A stretch of 64,000 bases of DNA, from positions 340,187 through 404,186 of the forward strand of contig JAGQDJ010000041.1 in the NCBI GenBank assembly GCA_022885665.1. The letters are read 5' to 3'. How positions within the stretch are numbered: the stretch's first letter is position 1; each line of letters opens with the position of its first letter. This stretch comes from Triops longicaudatus (taxonomy: Eukaryota; Arthropoda; Branchiopoda; Notostraca; Triopsidae). The translations under genes were made by a program, and so were the position numbers. Positions 1 through 13,458 of the stretch are shown piece after piece. The notes under the pieces were generated by a model. It saw only the letters and a program-made list of their open reading frames with translations. It made no database searches and was not told where the DNA came from.

Positions 1-3000
1 TAGTAGTTCCTTTGATTTCTCTATATAATTCATTGTTCAGCAAAACAAGGAAGTACGGACCGCAAGCTTTGAAAAACTGTGCCAAATTGTTAACAGAATT
101 ACTTAATAAAAGTAATGAAAGAGAAATACAGAATTTGAAACCATTATGTAGGAATTAGAACATTTAAAACACATAAAATCACTTAAAAAAACGTAAAATT
201 ACACATTACGTAAGCTATATTTTCTTGAATAGGTGCGGCTTGCCAAGGCACACAAAAAGGTCTAGAAACATTATTTATTTCAAATATTTATGCTTCAAAT
301 ATTGATGTTATCTCTCAAGAACAAGCTTAAGTGCTTCAAAGGAGGCAGTCTCTTTCTATGAAAACAGCGCTCTGTCCTGTCCTAACCGGCCTAGGTCACG
401 AGGATGTTCAAAACGTTTGTCTGGCAAGCCCAAAAATGCCTTAACCGCATGTTATAAAAGCACCTGGCTCAGGCTTCATGAAATCACGCCATCGTTTCCT
501 CTCACCTTTTTAAATATTGCCCTGCCTCTTCCAGGTCATTAAACAGCAGAACGGCTTGATGCTAAAAACCAAGCCCTCCGTTCGTCAACTTAACCTTCGA
601 TTGAACAGCTATTTATGTCACTCGCAATGAAGTACGCACCTTTAAAGAAATAGAGGAAGAAGGCAGCAATTATTATATATAAACTTCAAGTTGCACAAAT
701 TTACCGTTGCTTTTTTCTTCGTTTGTCCCACTTTTACGCCGAACCCCTTCGACTACACATTCTGGTCAGGTAATGGAAGCTCGGGGATTTCATTTTTAAG
801 ACTGTAGGGGAAAAACAAGGAAGAACTTCTTTGAAAAGTATACACTCGTTCCAGTCCGGAATTGCTCCAACATTAAAGCCGCACTAAGGATCAGAAGGTC
901 GTCTATTTTGCTTTCGGATTACCGGATATGTCCAATTGAAAACTCCGGAGACTTTAAGGCGCGAAGGCGAAATAAGTCCTAAGAACTAGGCCAACATTCC
1001 TAATGTTTATTACTCTCGCTGACAAGAAGTCATGTATCCTCTATCGTTCTTCTCCCACGTTTTAAAGCTACGTGGACTTCTCCCATCCTCTTTAACACTC
1101 CAACTCTTTTCAGTCTGGGCTCCCAACTCAGCTTTCCAGAAAGCTGAAATTTGTACAAAAAACAAGTTTACGCTTTGATTTCAATCCCTTTTGAATACAA
1201 TGTCTGGAAAAGCAGATTATGAAGCCTGTGTGGTAGCTCCTTTTTTAGACGCGAAACCGGCTTGCAAGTCTTACAGTTAAAGTTATGACGCGTCATTAAC
1301 CTCTGAATAGGTGGCTCTTGCATTAGCATTAGAAATTCCCAATGTTCCTAATTTCTCGAATGGCTCATACGCAAATCCGCGACAGGTAACAAGTTACGTA
1401 TTTGCTAGACTTTGGAAGCCAATTTAAGTAGGTATTTTGCTTGGGTAACTTCTTTTGCCCAGTGACTGAGAGAATATAACCCAACGCGCGAGAGCCTGAG
1501 ACGAGATGGCAATGATCCCCATTTGTTCATAATAATCGGCTCTAGGCTCTTTTCAAAATACCAAGACGTTCCCCGACATTGGAGGCTTGGATCTGCTTTG
1601 TAACAAAAGTCATCATTACATCCCTAATAGATTCGTGCCTCTAACGGAGGTGTAATTAGGGAATGTCAACATGCCATCAACAGCAAAATGGGCCTAGAGA
1701 TTGTTTCTTTCAATAGATATAAAATGAGTTTCAAGCTAAAACAGTTGTAGCTTCAGTTCATCCACATTTAGTTTCTCTCACGTGACAGAACCAAAATTGT
1801 CCTATTTTTATAAATAGAAAAAAAAATGCAATTTAAATTCTTGAACTACTTTTATATTATTTCTTCTTATTCAGATTAACTTGGGAAAGGTGTTTGAACA
1901 ACATCAAAAAGATAAAATTTCTTTGATTTATCCAAACAGATTTTATTATTTAACCAAACCAGTTGGTTACATGGGTTAAGCTTTGTTAGCTCAAGTCTGC
2001 CTATTGCTCTGAATATATAAAACTGATAGGAAGATGCAGTGAAATTAAAATCTACGTGGGCCTTTTCCTTATGGGAGATAGACAGTGAACTACATTTTTC
2101 CAGTGCAAGCTTGGTTGTTTAGGACGCCATCCCCACTCTGGGTAGTCAAGTTATAAGGCACAGTCATTTTTGTCACTTTTTGAACAACGTCGACAACTAT
2201 ATCCATTTCAGAATCTTTTCTTCTGTTCTCTAGTTAATATCAGGAAACTGCACATCGTCCCAGTTTTCACTCTGGGCCTTTTGGAGTGTTGTGTACAAAA
2301 GAGGTACCGTTTAAGGAAGGCACATTTTTAGCTCGTGTTCTGAGGTGCGAAACGGTGCACCAGTTAACACTGTAGCGGAAAGATAGTTGGAGAAAATGTC
2401 CTTGTGAAACCATTAGACTGGCATCCAAAACTATTACTCCTAGTTAGACAGACCCAGCTTGAAGTAGTGCTGCTGGATAACCGTTTTACCCATTGAATTG
2501 ACCATCACGCTTCCAGTCAATCACTCAGCATTGCCTAAACAAAGCCTGGGTGTTACGACATGGACTTATTTTATTTTTTATTACATTTTTTTGAGTCTCA
2601 ACTCTATCGAGGGTGAGAATTGCCCATTAGGCACTCGCCTCTAGTTAGTTCGAACAGTTGTAACTGCACTTTCCTCTAATAACCCTTGGTCACTTTGGTA
2701 TGCCAGCTTCAGCCTATGGCAAAACCATTGAATGTGTCTGACGTCAAACGTGCTGTTTATACGAACGTCAGCACGGTGGAAATGAACTAAGCTAAAATCT
2801 ATTAAATTTGTCCTGACTACGATCAATCGGCTTAGCTTAAGTTCCTTTTACCAAAAGAAGAAAAAAGCGGGGCTCATTTCTTCAAAACTTTTGCTCCTTT
2901 GCTCATGGATTCCTACTTTCTTAAAAGCGAAACGTCTTGCCTGTTCCGTTCTTAATTAAAAATGTAGGTCAGTGGTAGATTCGTCTTCTTTCAAAGATTT

Positions 3001-6000
3001 ATTTTACAGTATCTAAACATTTTAGGGTTTCCACCGTCCCTACAGCTAAAGAAGCTTCTTTCTAAGTTATGTTGGCACTCTCCGGCAGCAACGCGCCTTT
3101 CAAGACCTACTCATTCTACTTAGGTCCCTTTTTTGCCCCTGCAGGTAAAGCAAAGGTTTCAAGGAATTGATCAACCCTGCTTGGGCCGCTGAAGCCAACC
3201 TGCCAACATAACGGGACTTCTTCGTTCACATTCACATACTTGACGCACTTGTACAACTAGAAATATACGCAAGCATAAGAGACATGCACTCCTAGAAAAA
3301 AAAATCTAAAGAGTCGAAATTCCCACGCGCGGAGATGGTTGTTGCTTTTTCAACATGCAAACCACATGGAGATTGAGACTTAGCGTTTCCAATCCTCAAC
3401 CAGACAATTTCTGCATAGAGGACATGAATCCTAGATTCCGAGCCAATAATGTACCTATTGCACAACATAGGGTTTTCCCGCGCACCTGTGCAAAGCTGTA
3501 TTTATTTCCACACAAAATACCACAAAAGGGGTTAAAGGTGAGCTGAACGAGCTGGATGGTTGTTGAAGAACAGGTTTCAGCCGTCTTTCTCCTCCCTCTC
3601 CTAGCCGACTTCTCCTATGCTTTGTCCATACGTGCGTCAAGCTCCCTTTATCGGCTGCCAAGGTGTTTTGTTTTATTAAATTTATTGATTCTGGCTAGTA
3701 TTTTACCTTACGCATCTTCGTGTTGGTAACACACGGTATTGATGTCATCGTCTTTTTAACTTATTCAGTACTGAAGACAAGGAAAAAGGGTTCACCTTGT
3801 TCAGAGAACCTTGCCAAAAGTTGCAGAAACAAGTTTCGGTTGGATCGCCTTTAGCTTAGCTTAGTATTCGAGGAATGTTACGGGCAGGATAAAGGGTTTT
3901 AATTGCAAAATGGAGGGCATTAAGCGCTACTTGTTGCTGGTTTACAAAACTTGTTTCGCTAGCTTTTAATGGAGCAATGGGGTATGAGGTAAAAGATGGT
4001 ACGGAACAAAAAACACCCGAGCTACTCAAGTACACCGGCGGAAAAGGAACGCGCGTGTGTACAATCTGGAAGGCCCGGAACTAAGCGAAAAACTTTTGAA
4101 GGTGCAGGTTAAGATGGGAAAATAGGTCAGATCTAGAGGAGGCAATTACAAGGCAAGCCAAACCCGTTTTTTTTTTTTTAATCAGCAATATGGACTGCCA
4201 CCACGCCAGTAGTTTGTGTTTTGTTTCGTATATTCTTCCTCAACTTAGTTAAATAAACATCGCCAAAAAGAAAAACTGCGAAAACCTATTATAGTTACAT
4301 ATTTCTGTGACTGCGTCGTTTGTAGAGTGCTCTATCCACGATTTACTTTCCGGGTGGAAAGAATTATGAGAAAAAACTTACACTATTTTACAATAAGTCG
4401 GAATATTTTTTTTCTCGGAGGACAATGTTAAATAGAATATCATGTAAAGTAGACTTTGCAAAAGTAATGACTATCGAAGATAAAATTTCATTTTAACTAC
4501 AGTACACTTCAGGATGAAAGGTACTGGACAGGCCCCTAGGCAGTGGGGGTTAGGGGTTAACCCCCCGAAATTTTTGTTGTATAATGGCGAGCATAGGAGA
4601 AACCGAAATGTCCAATAAATTTGCATTTCGATCTCCCCATTCCGCGAATCGAAGTCCTGGCCACGTACATCGTGCTTGAGACTTTTTGCTTTTAATTCAA
4701 CAAACCTGGTTCCGTAGATTGTATAACTTTATTCAGTAAATATTAACTTTCAGAGCAGCGATTGTCAACCAGATTAATTTTATTCCATCCTAAATAGTGG
4801 AATTCCAGTTTTGTTCGAACAGAAGGGATCCGTACATTTCAAGAGCGCGAACAAGAAAGTACCTGACCCCTCTTGTTTTTTGTACGCAAATTGTTTATTG
4901 CACCGAACGCTAACAAGTAAACTAGTTTGATAAACTTTCGTTCTAATTTTGTACCTGTTTTGTATCGCTTTTCTCCATTTGCAGCCCGGGTTTTTGCCCG
5001 TTTTTGCTCGTTTTTGATAGTAGTTTTCTTCTTTTTAATTAGTACACTTGGACATCTTGCTTTATTGCAGGATGACCCTGTCAGACAATCCTACTACTTT
5101 TCTTTAACATCGATTCAATGTTTTTCTGTTGGTTTTATTACTGAAACCAAATTTGAGACGGGCTAGCTCCGCGTGCGCCATTTTCTCTTGTTTTGCAAAG
5201 TTGTGAAGACGTAAGGGAAGCAATGAACGGCGCCAGCTTTGCCAACCGCTGAACACCCAAGATGTTTCGAAAATGCGACTTATTCGTGTAAGCAACTTGC
5301 TTGTCAGTACGGTTGCTAAGGAAGTCAGACAGACCCCTCAAAAGTGTCAGTCGGAACAGAAAAAAGGACGATGGCATGTCAGTTTTGTCAAGTCACCAAC
5401 TAAAAGGATCCGAGTACATTAAAACTTGTAGGCTACCCGTTAACCAAAAGGACGGAACTTTTGCCATTAAGTCTACTTAAGTATTTTGCTTTTAATTTCC
5501 TTAACGCTCCCATCTACGCTGGGCAAAACTGACCATTAAAAATTGAGGATTTTTTCTGGCTTGTACCGTTGTATCTTTGATTACGAACCATATCTACATA
5601 ATACCAAAGCTCCTGCGGTCGCATTATATGCTTCATTGGTATGAAAAACATTCCAGAGTCATGTTTAGAAAATACGGACAATGCTGAGAAATTGACCATA
5701 ACGTGAGAAAATCATGTGTTTCAAGTCTCACATTCCATGTAATATCTTAGTCCAGTTTTTCCCCTAACGAGCACGATTTGCTTGTGTCCGTGTGAACTAT
5801 TTCTTCCGACATATTATCTAGAGCATACAGAGTTTCTAACGCGGAAACCGCAACTACCCATTCTTCCCATTGAAAGAATGTTAAAAACTAAATCTTTCCA
5901 TTAAAAGCACTTTAGAAACTTAACGGAACGGCACAAGGAAGAAAAGATAGCCGTAAACTTCGTAAAAAGCCCGTTGAAGTGACCCCTTTAAGGTCAGGTC

Positions 6001-7940
6001 AAACGACACTATTGGAACAGGTCGAAACAACTTTACAGCTACGTAGCATTTCGGTACGCCTCTATTTTAAATATCTCACATTGTGAGTGAAGTTTGAAAG
6101 CTCTTTTCCTTTTGACTATCTCTTATGTATGTGGGACACCTAGGAGATCCATCATAGATTGTGAAGGTAAAGCTAGGGTGGAATCTTCTGAAGATTTCTT
6201 CTTTAGTCCTACGCAGAGCCAAACTATTATTTCACCTGGTATCACCGTTACTTACTTGCATGAGAACTAGAGCAAGGAACTTTCTTTGAAACCTGCGGAC
6301 GGTGTCCGAGAATTATTCTAGAAACTAAACACCGACGGACCGAGAAACTTGGCTATAAACTGTCCACATAGCGTGAAATTTCGAGTCTTGCGTAAGAGCT
6401 TGGCAAAAATACATATTTATCATACATGCCAGAAGAACCAAAAGTTGTTTTTCTTGTACTCTTCAGGTCAGCTGCAAGTTCCTTACTAGCTATCCAAGAA
6501 AGCAGGTTGAAAGGGTAGGGCAGGGTAGACAGTACAACAATTAAGTCACCTTTTTAAGCGCTTCGTCCTTCACATTCATTTGTGTTTTACGTAAGCCTTG
6601 GAAATTAGAGTTGGAGGAAGTTTGGCGAGCATTCTTTGTCATCACATATCATGACTAGAAAAACTGACGAGGTCGGGGCTATGCGAACGTTCCTGACCAC
6701 ACGAGTTTCGTTTTGCGTACCTAAGATGCGTATGCCATTATTACGAATAGTCACAAAAGAAGTAGCTGTGTAGAGAACCACAAAGGAAGAAGCAATCGAC
6801 AACAATGACATACCAAGTAAACGGATGAGAAATAACTGATTTATACGTAGTACCTACAAGAGCACCGCTACGGAGCCCGTAAGCTCCTTTCGTGGTATTT
6901 TTATTTTTTTTTCTCGCACAGAAAAGTTCACAATGACGCAGCCACTTCCTATACCAATGGTTTTTGCATGTCCTTAGCCCCATTCTTTCTAATAATACAA
7001 GTCACATAGATGTAGGCCTCTGCCAAAAATCGACATGTCTTTGACCTCTTTTGGATTGCTGCTTGACGTCCAAACTATTACTGTTATGTGAAGTTGATGT
7101 GCTTTCCTAAATTAGTAACTTGTAAAGTTCTATGAGTAGTCGAGCTATCAACAATCAATGGAAGGGGTAGAAAATCTACATTCTTTATTACATACCCATA
7201 AGGTTTGAAGGAAAACAATTGTCATGAAAGTCGGTAACAATCAGTGCCCGTATCCAGGAATTTGGTTCGGGATAGGTTTTACCATATGCAATTTTTTGGA
7301 CGTATTGCGTTTCCCTATCTTACCCATTATACCGAAAACATTTCGGGGGTTTGGACCCCCTAGCCCAACTTAACACGGCCTTGGTAACAGTACAAGCGAA
7401 GGATACCCTACGGAGCTTTCTCCTTTTTTCTCTGTACCGGAAGGGAATGCGAACTCATTCGAGTATCCCCCCTTCCGTATCGTTGCCCAAGTGTCAATGA
7501 ACAATCGTGTTTAGGCCTGTAATGCTCACTCGGACACGTTCGGTAACGGCAATGGGAAGGAACGACGATTCAACGTCGATTAAGGCTTTTCTCGCGGCAA
7601 TAGCGAGCGGTTTTCATTTTCGCCAGCAGCACCACTTTGGCCGGTTTCCTTTGGCAATCCATCCGCACTGGAAGGAAGAACCATTTTTGGCTTCCAGCCT
7701 TTAACTGTACCTCGTACCCGAGTAGCATATACCTGGGCTTGGGAGATGATCAGGGAAGGGAAGAAGAGCTACCTTTCAAGCCACTTTGCCTATAGCTTTT
7801 CCTTCCTCCCATAACCCCAAGCGAAAGCCATTGTGGCCGCGGTACCGGGTCATCCTTGTCCCTTTGAACAGAAGAAGAATGCCCCGGTAAAAGCGTCCGC
7901 CCCGCCCCCTGTCCTTCTTTCTCCCTCCTGGGCGCTCTTC
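1..7940. other. Intergenic DNA, no gene recognised
   Basis: AT-rich sequence with only short open frames, none of which shows a recognisable domain, a bounded exon or coding-like composition. Two G-run/C-run patches (about 4545-4580 and 7246-7385) look like pieces of dispersed repeats; the second is related to a patch near 48.2 kb. From about 7400 to 7960 the sequence becomes more GC-rich, as expected just upstream of the TATA promoter at 7962. I see no RNA gene here. Confidence 0.6.
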
Positions 7941-7961
7941 TCGTACGCACACTTTTCAGAC

Positions 7962-7969
7962 TATAAAAG
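7962..7969 (+). promoter_or_regulatory. TATA box of the first ZP gene
   Basis: A perfect TATAAAAG lies on the plus strand. About 24 nt downstream is TCAGCA (7985-7990), which fits an arthropod initiator (TCAGT-like), so transcription probably starts near 7986. The spacing is right for a TATA-initiator core promoter, as is common for strongly and stage-specifically expressed cuticle genes. Assignment to the ZP gene is inference: it is the next gene downstream on this strand. Confidence 0.7.
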
Positions 7970-7985
7970 TCTTCTGACATTCCAG

Positions 7986-8156
7986 TCAGCAACATCATTA
8001 CATTATTGACCAGCCTTCGAACAACTTCAACCAGTGCAGGAATTCAGCTAACATAAGAAGTGCCAAGGAACTCATTTCATTCAGTGCAATCCTGAATCCC
8101 GACGAGTGCAGTTCTTGAAGTCTTATATTAAACCGTCCGTGTGTTTCTTTTTTCAG
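7986..8156 (+). other. Likely 5' UTR exon 1 of the first ZP gene
   Basis: The exon would run from the initiator near 7986 to a strong donor, CAG|GTAAGG, at 8156/8157. The intron would then be 8157-8552, ending in TTCCTTTTACAG before coding exon 2 at 8553. No in-frame coding start is needed in this exon. The exon ends in a long pyrimidine run plus CAG, so the same site also reads as an acceptor (see findings). Confidence 0.5.
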
Positions 8157-8572
8157 GTAAGGGGTGCGTGAACAGTGTTGATTTGACCCACGCAGGAATT
8201 TTCAGGAGTGTGCTTAAACGTTTGAAAAATTGTGTGCATAAACTATCGCCTTTACGAGTGCTGGGCATTGACCCAGTTCATTGGGATTTTTGCGGATTAA
8301 TTGATTCTAAATACTTTCGCTATTTGCTCACTGCATGTCTTAACAAGTCTTAGAAGAAAAGCGAAGGTTACATGACCTGTAATTGGCAGTATCCGAAATG
8401 TTAAAGATTTTGCACCTAAACGCTTATAAACGCAATGATTACGATGCCACGTGGGTCGTAGTTGTTCGCACTAAATTTGCAGGTCAATGAACCCTGTTGA
8501 CGAATTTTGAACCCATTTGGATCATTTCAAATATTGAATTTTCCTTTTACAGGTTTCGAACACACACGCACG

Positions 8573-11500
8573 ATGAAGTGGTGTTTGGTTTTCGTCGCCA
8601 CCAGCCTAATCCTTGGGGTAAGTAAAACAAAAACAAAAAAAAAAAAAAAACATCCTGCAAAATCCTTTCGCCAAGGAATCGGTCGAGCATCGAAATGGCC
8701 CGGTGACTGAGTTTTGCTTTACTACAACCAGCAAAAACGCAGCACCATCTGGCCCCTAAAACTTTTCCGTTACCACTTCTTTCTTTTACTCGAAAGGGAT
8801 TCCGCCAGTTGCTTCAGACGGTAACACGTTGACGTCACCAAAAACTCGTAATACAAGAACGCGCTCAAAAGCCAGGAGGCATAGACTAAGATAACGGTCA
8901 AGGTCCTTTCGCAGCTCGAGACAGGTTACACGTGAGCTGATGCTATAAGCGAGAATTTAAAGGTTCCGAGAAACACGAACACTACTTTTGAGTTAATAGC
9001 AGTGGGGACAAAATACGTAAAAGTAGAACACAGCTATAATTTTCCGAGCTGTGGACAGATTTTTCAAAATATTAAAAATTCCTAGAAAAATTCGCTAACG
9101 CAATGCTAAAAATGCATAAAAAGTACAGACCCAGTTAGCCATGGGGGAAACACAGAATTTAAAAGAGAGTAAAGACGTGTCAAGAACAAGGTTTGACTGC
9201 TCCTAGCTAGGTACCGGCATGCATACGATTGACCGTTACCCTCAAGTTAACGGGAAGTGGGAATCACCATGTCCCAGAGGCTCTTCGCCTACAGGGCACT
9301 ATGGGACCAACAGAGCTGGTACGAAAGCAGAAGACCGGGATTCTTGTTAATGTATGCGACCTGACCGTTTCCGTACGTAATGTATGGGTAAGACAAAAAT
9401 ACCGCACGTCCCCACCGTCCGTCCCGTTTGGTGGTCTCAACCTGCTAGCCGGTTGCAGGAGCTCTTCAAGTAGAACACACTGAAATTCCGAATGGAGGTC
9501 ACGCGTTCTTTTTAAAACATTTCTTAGGCTGCAACAGTTCTATAGCCTTCCTAGCCGGCATAAGAAGACATTGGAAAGTTAGAGCAATCACCGCACAGTG
9601 ATCGACATATCCACTACCCACACGCGCTAATTAGGACAGCTAGATGCAATCATTAGTAAAGTGCCCGTTACAACAAGTGCTTTACAAAGTACTTCCGTGC
9701 TTTTCCTTTTGAAAGCTACTTTACCGCCTGACTAAAAAAAATCAAAGGTGGTCTAGATAACTACACATGAGCAACCAAGCTCACGGATGTTGACAAGTCA
9801 ACCCTAGCTAATAGCTTCTAACGATCTGGGGAAATGTAGGCGGGCTTATTTCTAACTCTGTTAGTGATGAACTTCGAAACTTAAATTTCATTCTCTCCTT
9901 GCAACGTCACGTGCTTAATCTTAAGTAATTAATTACTACAGGCATTCATTCATTAGTTACATATATTAAATACCTCAATTATGAAGCTTCACAGTTAGGC
10001 TGCACAGGCCTACTGAAATAGTGAGAACTTACCCAAATGGAAAAGGACAACACGGAAGATGTGGTGGGCAGGTGGGGAAGAGGCTCCTCTTCAGTTTACC
10101 CAGAGGCAAGAGATCCCGTTAGACGGCCCCGTGACTATTCAAGTTCAAAGCCGTCGTCCTTTCCCATTGAGAAAACCGACAGTCGGTTAGCCGGTCAGCA
10201 TACCTGAGGGAGGCTTCAAAGGGAAGGACGGGTTGAAGGGTGGATTTTCCTCATAGAAGGGTCGTTTCTTACTATGCAGGACTTTTTGCAAGTCACGCTC
10301 GACCATCCTTACTGACCTAAATAACTCAAAAGACTTGACTGCATAAATCAAAATATGTTTTTCTTCATTTTGCTAACTTTTGGTTTGCTTTCTTTCAGGT
10401 GGCACTCGCCGCGGAAGAAGTTAAAGAAAAAGTTGCCGTTGTGCAAGCTGAAGCTCAACCTGCCGAAGAACACTCTCAAGAAGCGCAAGACCGTTCCGAC
10501 CATGATGATGAAGATCAGATTGCTTTGGAGAGCGGGCACGTGGAAGATCATAATCCCGGTTATGGAGGTCACGTTATAGCGCAGCCTCCACCTGCCTACG
10601 GTGGCGAGCCCGCGCACCCTCCTCCTCCCCCAGTCTACCATGCTCCTGTGCCACAAGCCTACCCACAACAGCCCATCCCCGTGCCACTACCAGTTCCCGT
10701 TAAACCCAACAGCGTAGTCTTGCCTACTTTGCCTAAGCCTGCTGCCCCTCAATACAACAGGCCACCTCCTCGTACACAGCCTCAAGTTTACCATGCTCAA
10801 CCCCGACCTGCCAACCCTGGCTATCAAGCTGGCCCTGCTCCTGCTCCCTCCGTACAAGTTCCAGCTTACCAGCCTGCTCCTCTTGCTCAACAACCGCCCG
10901 CACACTATGAACAGCCTGCTCCTTTGCCGCAACCTGCCTACCAGCAAGGACCTGCCCCCGCTCCTCAGCCTGCTTACCAGCCAGGACCCGCGCCTGCACC
11001 TCAACCTGTCTACCAGCCTGGACCTGCTCCCGCTCCTCAATCTAACTATCAACAAGGACCCGCTCCTCAGCCTGGCTACCAACAAGGACCTCCTCCTCCT
11101 CCTCCTACTCAGAACTACCAAGGACCTCCTCCCCCAGCTCCCCAACCAGCCTACCAAGGACCTGCCCCTGCTCCTGCCCCCGCTCCTCAGCCGGGTTACC
11201 AAGGACCTGCCCCAGTTCCTCAACCAGCTTACCAAGGACCTGCTCCTGCTGCCGCTCCTGCCCCTACTCCTCTTCCTGCACCTCAACCAGTTAGCTATGC
11301 CAAACAAGTGCCGCCTGCTGAGTACCAAGCTGGATCCGCCGCTGCTGCTTCTTACCAAAACACCGCTGTCGCTCAAGCTGAACAATGGTTGGCTCCTACC
11401 CCTGAGATGCCTAAGATTGCTTCCCTTGACGTCAAATGCGAGAAGAACTTGATGAAGGTCTACATCGAATTCGACAAACCCTTCTACGGCATCATCTTCT

Positions 11501-12627
11501 CCAAGGGACACTATTCCAATGTCAACTGCGTTCACTTACCCGCTGGACTTGGTCGCACTTCCGCCAACTTCGATATTAGCATCAATACTTGCGGAACCAC
11601 CGGTAACACTGAAAACGGTCTCTATGGCTACGGTTCCCAGTCTGGTTCCGGTACCTTCTTCGAGAATACTATCATTGTCCAATACGACCCTCAAGTTCAA
11701 GAAGTCTGGGATCAAGCTCGCAAACTCCGTTGCACGTGGCACGACCAGTACGAAAAGTCCGTCACCTTCCGTCCCTTCCCTGTTGATATGCTCGACGTCG
11801 TCCGTGCTGACTTTGCTGGAGACAATGTTGGTTGCTGGATGCAAATCCAAGTCGGTAAAGGTCCCTGGGCTTCCGAAGTGTCCGGCTTGGTGAAGATCGG
11901 CCAGACCATGACCATGGTCCTCGCTATCAAGGACGACGACAGCAAGTTCGACATGCTCGTTCGCAACTGCATGGCCCATGACGGCAAACGCGCTCCCATC
12001 CAATTGGTTGACCAACGTGGCTGTGTCACTCGTCCTAAACTCATGTCTCGCTTCACCAAGATCAAGAACTTTGGCGCCTCCGCCTCTGTCCTTTCTTACG
12101 CCCACTTCCAGGCCTTCAAATTCCCCGACTCCATGGAGGTCCACTTCCAATGTACCATCCAGATCTGCCGTTACCAATGCCCGGATCAATGCGCCAGTGA
12201 GGCTCCCCAACAACCGGGCTACGGTATTGAGCCCCGTCCCGCTGGAGGTGCCAACTACGCCGCTGAACGCGTCGGTCGTCCTCGTGATGAGCGTCGTACC
12301 AAACGTGACGTTGGTCTCGATCAAGAAACCGATGTTGGCATTAACCGCATCATTCAAGTCGTGTCCACTGGTGACCTCACCTTCGCTCTTGAGCAAACCA
12401 AAGACAACACCACGACCATCGTCTTCCCTTCACGTGAAAACGACGGTCTCATCTGCATGACCTCTCCCGGCTTCGCGGCTACTTTGGTAGTCCTCCTCGC
12501 CATCCTGGTCATCTCTTGCTTGCTTTCCGCGTTCTTGTGCATACGTCACCGGTCTCTCGGCGGTATGGACCGATCTTTAGTCTCTTATGAAAACCCAGTG
12601 TTCGGCCATAAGAAGGGCCACTTTTAA
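8573..12627 (+). CDS. dyl: ZP-domain cuticle membrane protein, Dusky/Dusky-like type
   Basis: Coding exons 8573-8617 and 10399-12627 join in phase 0 into a 757-residue type I membrane protein. Residues 1 to about 20 are a signal peptide. Roughly 182-312 is a Pro/Gln/Tyr repeat region built on YQxGPAPAPQP units. About 352-614 is a complete ZP domain with ten or more cysteines, ending in ICRYQCPDQC. RRTKR near 649 is a furin-type site, about 702-729 is the transmembrane helix, and the cytoplasmic tail is short. ZP proteins of this type polymerise after furin release and link the epidermal apical surface to cuticle. The ZP stretch from the ENT-IIVQYDP motif to VRPK/TRPK-like motifs matches my recall of Drosophila Dusky, Dusky-like and Miniature, so orthology within that trio is uncertain. 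The ZP domain has no intron here. The start codon is chosen because it gives the signal peptide across the splice. Confidence 0.9.
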
Positions 12628-12694
12628 TTTCGACGAAGTTTAGAACCACCGTTCGGACACATAACAAGCGAACCAAACCATTGCAGGACGATCC

Positions 12695-12715
12695 CAGCGA
12701 TGCTGGACATCGCTG
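12695..12715 (+). other. Small stem-loop in the 3' UTR of the first ZP gene
   Basis: CAGCGATG and CATCGCTG form a perfect 8-bp stem with a 5-nt loop, 68 nt after the stop codon. It may be a 3' UTR structural element; no known element is recognised. Confidence 0.35.
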
Positions 12716-13452
12716 AGATGTTTCGTTCACATAATTGCGGGCAACTTCTTTTTCCAATTTTACTTGAAGTTTTGCGTAACTTTTAGCCCAACAGCTCCAC
12801 TCCTGCCAATATTTTCCCCTCCAATCTCCCTTCCCCTACGAAAATGCCTGTTAACTAAAACACAAAAAAATCTTAACTTATTTATTATAATTGTTATGCT
12901 CAAGCGGGTTTTGGGAGCAAAGATGACTTTACGACTTACGAACCGAGGACATTCATGACCCCAGACCTTGTATAACGATATCCCAGTTAAAACTTCGGGA
13001 CGTTGCATTGAGTCCTGTCAGGCAGTTGACTCACATATCCCAGATAAAAGACACAAGTGACACGACGAACGCTATGCCTGGCCCAAATAGCACTGGACGG
13101 AAAGCTTATTTGACTCACGGACGCTCATTTACTAGTTAACGGTTCAACGTTTGTACATAAAAAATCAGGACACTATGAATGCAAGGGACGGCTCGAATCA
13201 ATCTAGTATTCTTGTATATACAAGTAGGACGTGACTTCTCCACATGACATCATTCTTTTTTCCTGGACACCGAAAGCACTAGTTTCTCCCCTTCAGATGC
13301 GACCAAGACTTTTTCCACAGTGCAACATTGGTTACTACGAAAATGCTACAGAAACACAGAGTGACAGCTCTTGTGTTTCGCTATACTATCTGGGATACGA
13401 ATTTGTTGTTTGTTTTCTTCCAAGTGTGTGTGTGGCGTAGCAGAATGGTTAC

Positions 13453-13458
13453 AATAAA
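13453..13458 (+). terminator. Candidate poly(A) signal for the first ZP gene
   Basis: AATAAA on the plus strand about 830 nt after the stop codon, with T-rich sequence following. It is the first canonical hexamer I noticed downstream; use of this site is inference. Confidence 0.35.

Noticed and set aside
10793..11452. 219-codon plus-strand frame in another phase of the ZP exon
   Set aside because: Frame-shifted reading of the Pro/Gln repeat giving Leu-rich nonsense; the ZP frame is clearly the real one.
10687..12396. Two long minus-strand open frames (282 and 286 codons) opposite the first ZP gene
   Set aside because: They mirror the ZP exon; the strong codon bias and Pro/Ala repeats of the sense strand remove stops on the opposite strand. 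Their products are compositionally biased (Ser/Arg/Leu runs) and have no start context, splice sites or domains.
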